Of a stretch of DNA of 64,000 bases, positions 59,526 through 64,000 are shown in pieces. Location of the stretch: contig CM037475.1 of the NCBI GenBank assembly GCA_021014325.1, positions 651,001-715,000 of the forward strand, given 5' to 3'. Position 1 is the first letter of the stretch; each line of letters starts with the position of its first letter. The position numbers and the translations under genes were made by a program. The stretch comes from Plazaster borealis (lineage: Eukaryota; Echinodermata; Asteroidea; Forcipulatida; Labidiasteridae). The notes beneath the pieces are model-generated. The model saw only the letters and a program-made list of their open reading frames with translations. It did no database searches and was not told the origin of the DNA.

Positions 59526-59901
59526 CAAGACAGTGGACACCTTTGGTAATTGTCAAAGACAATGTACATGTATCTCAACATATGCACAAAATAACAAACC
59601 TGTGAAAATTTGAACTCAATTGGTCATCGAAATTGCAAGATAATAATGGAAGAAAAAATACCCTTGTCACACGAAGTTGTGTGCTTTCAGATGCTTGATT
59701 TCGAGACCTCACGCGTGAGGTCTCGAAATGAATTCAAATATTTTACTGAGAAATTACTTTTTGCTAAAAAACGACGTTACTTCAGAGGGAGCCGTTTCTC
59801 ACAATGTTTTATACTATCAACAGCTCTCCATTGATCGTTACCAAGTAAGTTTTTATGCTAACAATTATTTTGAGTAATTACCAATAGTGTCCAGTGCCTT
59901 T
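59526..59901 (+). mobile_element. MITE family A with a different central palindrome
   Basis: Ends CAGTGGACACCTTTGGTAAT and TACCAATAGTGTCCAGTGCC. The flanking halves match other family A copies, but the centre (59698-59729) is TTTCGAGACCTCACG and its exact complement instead of the CTTCTTGCAAGAAG palindrome. Confidence 0.8.
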
Positions 59902-60081
59902 AAGCTGTGGTCATTGGTTAAGCGTTTTCTCGTGTTCGGTTGAACCGCGGTGATGCGGCTGTTCCGACCAAACCGTAACCGACTTGTTGGATCAGTCAGG
60001 CTTGGTTTCAAGATGGCTGACTCTACAAACTATCGGAAAATGTAAATGGTATTCTTTTAAAAATGAAATACTCTGAAGCAT

Positions 60082-60315
60082 TTAACTCTTTCATGCGCCG
60101 ACCAGTCGCTAGCGACCGGTTTAAATCCCTTCAGAAAAATAGTTGTAGAACGAAAAATGAAGATTGCACGGCCACACAGTTTTCAGAATGGGAAAAGAGG
60201 ACTCTTGAGGGTGCTATTGTGACCATTTTTTTTTGGGGGGGGGTCGCCATTTGCAGAAATCAAGTAAACATATGCTCAATTTATCACTAAAATAAATGGT
60301 GCATGAAAGGGTTAA
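60082..60315. mobile_element. piggyBac-like MITE
   Basis: TTAA at 60082 and 60312 flanks CTCTTTCATGCGCC and GGTGCATGAAAGGG. The terminus type resembles the 23980-24572 element, with a different interior. Confidence 0.7.
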
Positions 60316-60939
60316 CAATTAAATAATGTTGATAAAATTACAAAGACCAAGTTCCATCACTTCAAAATAAAATGAAGGTTGTATATTTTTAGAATATGAA
60401 TTTTCAAGAGATATACCTTCGTTATGAACTGTTTCTGGCTACCTACCCCGTTTCGCGTAGCTCTTAGAAACTGTTTCGGTCTGTGAATTTTACATCAGAA
60501 ACTTGTTCCCGGTCATGGTCGACAAAACACGCCCATTGTTTGCTTTGACTGATCCTGCTACAGATCAGCAAGATATTCCAAGCATTAATTTCTTCTGAAC
60601 AGCTCCATACACAACTGGGCCAATGTTATTTGTAACATGTTAAACACTATATAAAAACATCAGTTCCTAAACTACATTGTAGCCAGGTGAATTGAATTTC
60701 ATTATCTCTAGTTCTACTGCCCTGGTGTTGGCCTGGGTGCCTTTTTAAAACTATTTCCATGTTCAGATATATTTTAGTAAATTGCAAATCTAAGGCATAC
60801 TGTCAGTGGCAATCACTTATTAAACAATAACATTGATAAAATCAAAACTGTACAAGTCAGAAATGTATAAATTGGAATAGTTTATTTTTTAAATCAACAC
60901 AATTGTTTACTTATGAATGGCTGAATTATAAAATAATAT

Positions 60940-61412
60940 TGAACTTTCAAATCTTTGAATGACTATTGTTTTTTTTATTTACATGCATTTAAATTTTTCT
61001 GAATTAGTAATGGTTTAATTATGTAATCAATACAAAAATAGTTTTGTTTTTAATTATTAAAAAAAAAAGGTTGCAGCAAATGTTTAGTCCACCAAGGGGT
61101 GTTTTTGTTATTAAATAAATGTACTTGAAATATCCACTAAGAAGTCTATGGAGAAATAAAAAGCTTACAGTTAATGAACATATCTTACAGCCTTGTTAGT
61201 TATTCCATTAATAATGTTGAACTTTCAAATCTTTGTATAACTGTTCGTTTATGTATTTACTTGCATTTAAAAGATTTCTTAAATAGTTTGTTTCTAATTA
61301 TGAACATGAATTATGCTAATAAAAAATGTTGCAGCAAATGTTAAGTCCACCAAGGGGTGTTTTGTTATTAAATAAATGTACTGGAAATATCCACTAAGAA
61401 GTCTATGAGAGC
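60940..61412 (+). repeat. Direct duplication, units of ~200-270 bp
   Basis: Unit 1 (60940-61160) and unit 2 (61218-61412) both run from GAACTTTCAAATCTTTG through TGCATTTAAA to GTCCACCAAGGGGTGTTTT and ATCCACTAAGAAGTCTATG. It contains AATAAA in each unit. Confidence 0.75.
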
Positions 61413-62001
61413 CGACTTCACATGAGTTACTTCAGAGGCAATAATATGGCATTGAGTTGTCTGAAAAAACTTAGCAAAGCAAAGAAAACAAGTGATCCAG
61501 TTGCAAAATGTTTTGTCGATTGCCTCCACCCCACCACCTACAATCAACCATGCAAATAAATAATCAAAACAGTGGTACAAAGATGTAATATTTTTAGATT
61601 CATGTCACCCATGGTCACTTTCAGCCCTCATGCTACCCGTTATTTTACTCTACTCTGTAGTAGTGGATGAGCCTATTCACCCCTTGCATCAATGTCACAG
61701 CAGCTACCGTCTCCAATGCTCGCCATTTTGGGAGACAAATTATGGTAGGCGTATAAACGCAGCATCCCCTAAAATACACAATACACAGAGTAACACACAG
61801 GGATATCGACTCCCAAAACGTTGCAACAAAAAATGTGATGACGACGTCGGGTGAATAGACCCCTTTATACATGGGCCACCATCTCTGAGGTCAAACAATG
61901 AAAAAGTGCACTGTGTAAGTGCCACATACATATAGCACTCGGCAACTGATTTCTTTTGACTTCAGTGAGGGCGCTTTTTGAGCTTGTAGGGGTGAAGCTC
62001 A

Positions 62002-63413
62002 TCATTCATTTAACTGTCTCTTCGCAGGGTCAAATATTTCCCACAGTTTCTCGTACTCTCCACAGAAAGGTTGAACAATCTCGGGATTGTTTGTTATCAG
62101 AACATTCTCATTGTTACTGTTGACTGCGTGGCACGTCCAATTAAAGGAGCCATTGAGAAGGGTCGTCTTGTCAACAATGACAAACTTGTGATGCATTAAA
62201 TAGCTGGAATAATCTCGTCGAACTTGAATACCTGCACACAAAAAAAAAACTGTGATAACAGAAATGCAACATTTTGTTCAAACTATGAAAGAATCAGTCT
62301 TGCATAATTAAATGGGCATAAAGATTTGTATTGCACCCCCCCCCCTGTCCCCCCATACAAGGTCCTCCCATCATTTTGTTTTAGTACGTAATGGGCTTGA
62401 AGTTTATAAGAAGCCACCCTTTGACCTGTAGTGTTGTCCTGGCCAGCTGTTCTTTACTTCGGAAATGTTTTTCTTTGTCTCAATAGTGAGACGAGACTCA
62501 TGAGCTTTGAAAAAGTTGGTGATTGCAAATTATAATGTTTTGTGCCAATCCATGAACGACAATAACCAGAACATTATTACCACTAAAATAAAACACTGTA
62601 CAGAGATTACAGCCCTCGAATCACAACGCCCTCTGTTGCCTAGACATAGACCCAGTAATTGGGTCGCTGTGTACTCCTTTTTCCGAAATTTTGGGAGTAC
62701 AGCGCCCCAGTATGCCCAGTTACTGGGTCCATCTGTTGCCCTAGTCTCGGCCTCGGTGCCCCTTCAAATGTTTCGCATAGACTGTCATTCATAGACCTTA
62801 AATTTCAATGGAAATGCCAACATAGTTTGTAAAATGAAAAAATAAATAAATAAAATAAAATTCTAGGCCTACTACACTAGGGGGCCTAATTATAATAATA
62901 CCTACCACTTCTTCGGAACTTTCCGATATAATTCCCAGACATATTCATTGCTTCGTCATCCGTGATTATTCTAACCACCACACCTCTTTCATGAAGTTTG
63001 ATAACAATGTCAGCAAGATCATTGTTCGATATTGTGTACACGCAGACATCAAGCGTCTCTTTTGCCAGCAACAGATATTCAATCATCCGACTAAAGTTAG
63101 TTTCTTTATGAGAGAAGGGACACTTGGCCCTATGACATCCCCTTTCAGACAAGAAATGATCCGAACAGATCCGTTGTGCATCCGGGAAAAACAACACTTT
63201 GTGAAAGCATGGAGGTAGAAAGACGTGAGGTGTCGCTTCGGCTGTGACTGTCCCCGATCCTGCTGTTGACATGGATGAAGCAGACGGTGAAGCAGACGAC
63301 GTAAAAACATGGCGCCAAAGTTTATGGTGCACCTTCTTTTTGTACAAGAAATAAACCACTTCTGACATAACTCCGACAGTAAGAAATACTGTGATCCATG
63401 GCCGCCAACTCAT
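62002..63413 (-). CDS. PLD6: Mitochondrial cardiolipin hydrolase / Zucchini-type phospholipase D
   Basis: Two exons on the minus strand, 63413-62906 (ATG at 63413) and 62231-62002 (TAA), giving 245 residues (human 252). Residues 6-24 form an N-terminal membrane anchor, as expected for the outer-mitochondrial-membrane enzyme. Residues 83-102 (C83, C93, C98, H102) form the CCCH zinc-finger insertion known in Zucchini. The single HKD motif is H183-x-K185-x4-D190 (HHKFVIVD) followed by GSFNWT. The family acts as a dimer on cardiolipin and/or as the endonuclease of primary piRNA biogenesis. A Ser/Thr-rich linker, residues 38-60, is specific to this sequence. The intron (62232-62905) carries a small palindrome at 62646-62732. 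Confidence 0.93.
62646..62732. repeat. Small palindromic element in PLD6 intron
   Basis: GGGTCGCTGTGTACTCC and GGGAGTACAGCGCCCC form inverted arms, with ACCCAGTAATTGGG and CCCAGTTACTGGGT outside. Related to 47470-47565. Confidence 0.6.
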
Positions 63414-63832
63414 CTTTCAGATCGTATTTTTCAGTTGTGAAAAAATATCTAATATTCACACAGCATGACCATGGAGGTAGAATTGAATGTCGTGCACAAC
63501 GTATGCTGACTTGTTGGACCGAACAACTTCTCAATTGTTGAAAAAAAAATAAACATGGAAATTGGCGGAGTGATATTTTGTAATATTATTACGTATAGAT
63601 AAATTTCTATTAAAAATACATTTTTCGCATTCCCAAATATGTTTCATAGACATATTTCAAATTATATTAATAGTGTTTAAATCATTTTCTGGTGATATTG
63701 TGCGCAAACTATATGAACAATATTATAGATGTGGACTATTTTGCTCTAAATGGTGAATTGAAATCTCGGACCAAATGCATTTCTCGCGTTAATTTACGCG
63801 ATTGACACGACACGACGAAAACAGAAAACATT
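63414..63832. promoter_or_regulatory. Putative bidirectional promoter
   Basis: The start codons of PLD6 (minus) and the partial gene at 63833 (plus) are only 419 bp apart and point away from each other, so both promoters must lie here unless extra upstream exons exist. No TATA box is clearly placed. Confidence 0.5.
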
Positions 63833-64000
63833 ATGGTAAGTGAAATTGAAACGATCCGAAACGCGTTATTGTGTTTTATGATGTTATTCAGAACAATTAT
63901 ATATTTTATTTTATATTTCAGTCGAGCTTAGATGATACTGAAGACGTCGCTTTGGATTTCGGGTCGGAAGATGACTGGAGAAGGCACAGAGCTGTACGGT
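63833..64000 (+). CDS. Unidentified gene, 5' end only
   Basis: Exon 1 coding part is just the ATG at 63833-63835 followed by a consensus donor GTAAGT. Exon 2 starts at 63922 after TTATATTTCAG and runs off the window. The reading frame begins M-SSLDDTEDVALDFGSEDD and continues WRRHRAVR: an acidic N terminus followed by a basic Trp/Arg stretch. I do not recognise the family. The gene is head-to-head with PLD6. Confidence 0.6.

Overview
This is a eukaryotic, animal nuclear sequence: multi-exon genes with GT-AG introns, an AT-rich background and a very dense load of short non-autonomous DNA transposons, tRNA-derived SINEs and minisatellites. The gene models (POLG2, an SDR42E-type dehydrogenase, MFSD11, PLD6, OXLD1) are all animal orthologues whose divergence from human suggests a non-vertebrate deuterostome. 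The repeat style, for example elements ending in GGGCCCAATTTCAT, makes an echinoderm (possibly a sea star) my best guess, but that rests on recollection of repeat styles and not on a search.

Layout. 1-3.2 kb: nested inverted-repeat transposons, ending in a near-perfect 737-bp palindrome with a 9-bp target duplication. 4.75-5.44 kb (-): intronless OXLD1. 5.9-8.4 kb: a second copy of a transposon from the first block, arrays built on TCGCCCCC, and a MITE. 8.6-17.0 kb (+): POLG2 in ten recognised exons, first exon(s) unresolved, with a ~75-bp minisatellite in an intron. 18.0-19.9 kb: an ~80-bp minisatellite. 20.3-34.7 kb (+): SDR42E gene in eleven exons, complete at 406 aa, whose fourth intron holds ~66 copies of a 48-bp repeat. 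38.5-40.0 kb (-): a four-exon tetraspan membrane protein resembling the MS4A/CD20 type. 47.3-57.1 kb (+): MFSD11 in ten exons, complete at 446 aa. 62.0-63.4 kb (-): PLD6/Zucchini in two exons, 245 aa. 63.83 kb (+): the first two exons of an unidentified gene, divergent from PLD6.

The genes do not form a pathway or operon. Three (POLG2, PLD6, OXLD1) are expected at mitochondria by family knowledge, and four (POLG2, MFSD11, OXLD1, PLD6) have human orthologues on chromosome 17, so the linkage may be an old chromosomal one.

The most interesting material is in the repeats. There is a 48-bp minisatellite that repeats a TFIIIC B-box-like motif and is open on both strands. Many MITEs share the end TTAA-AGG, and one larger element with the same ends carries a decayed THAP zinc-finger coding segment, pointing to a Kolobok-type source. 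A Penelope-like inverted-repeat unit carries hammerhead-ribozyme core strands. MITE copies carry different palindromes at the same central position.
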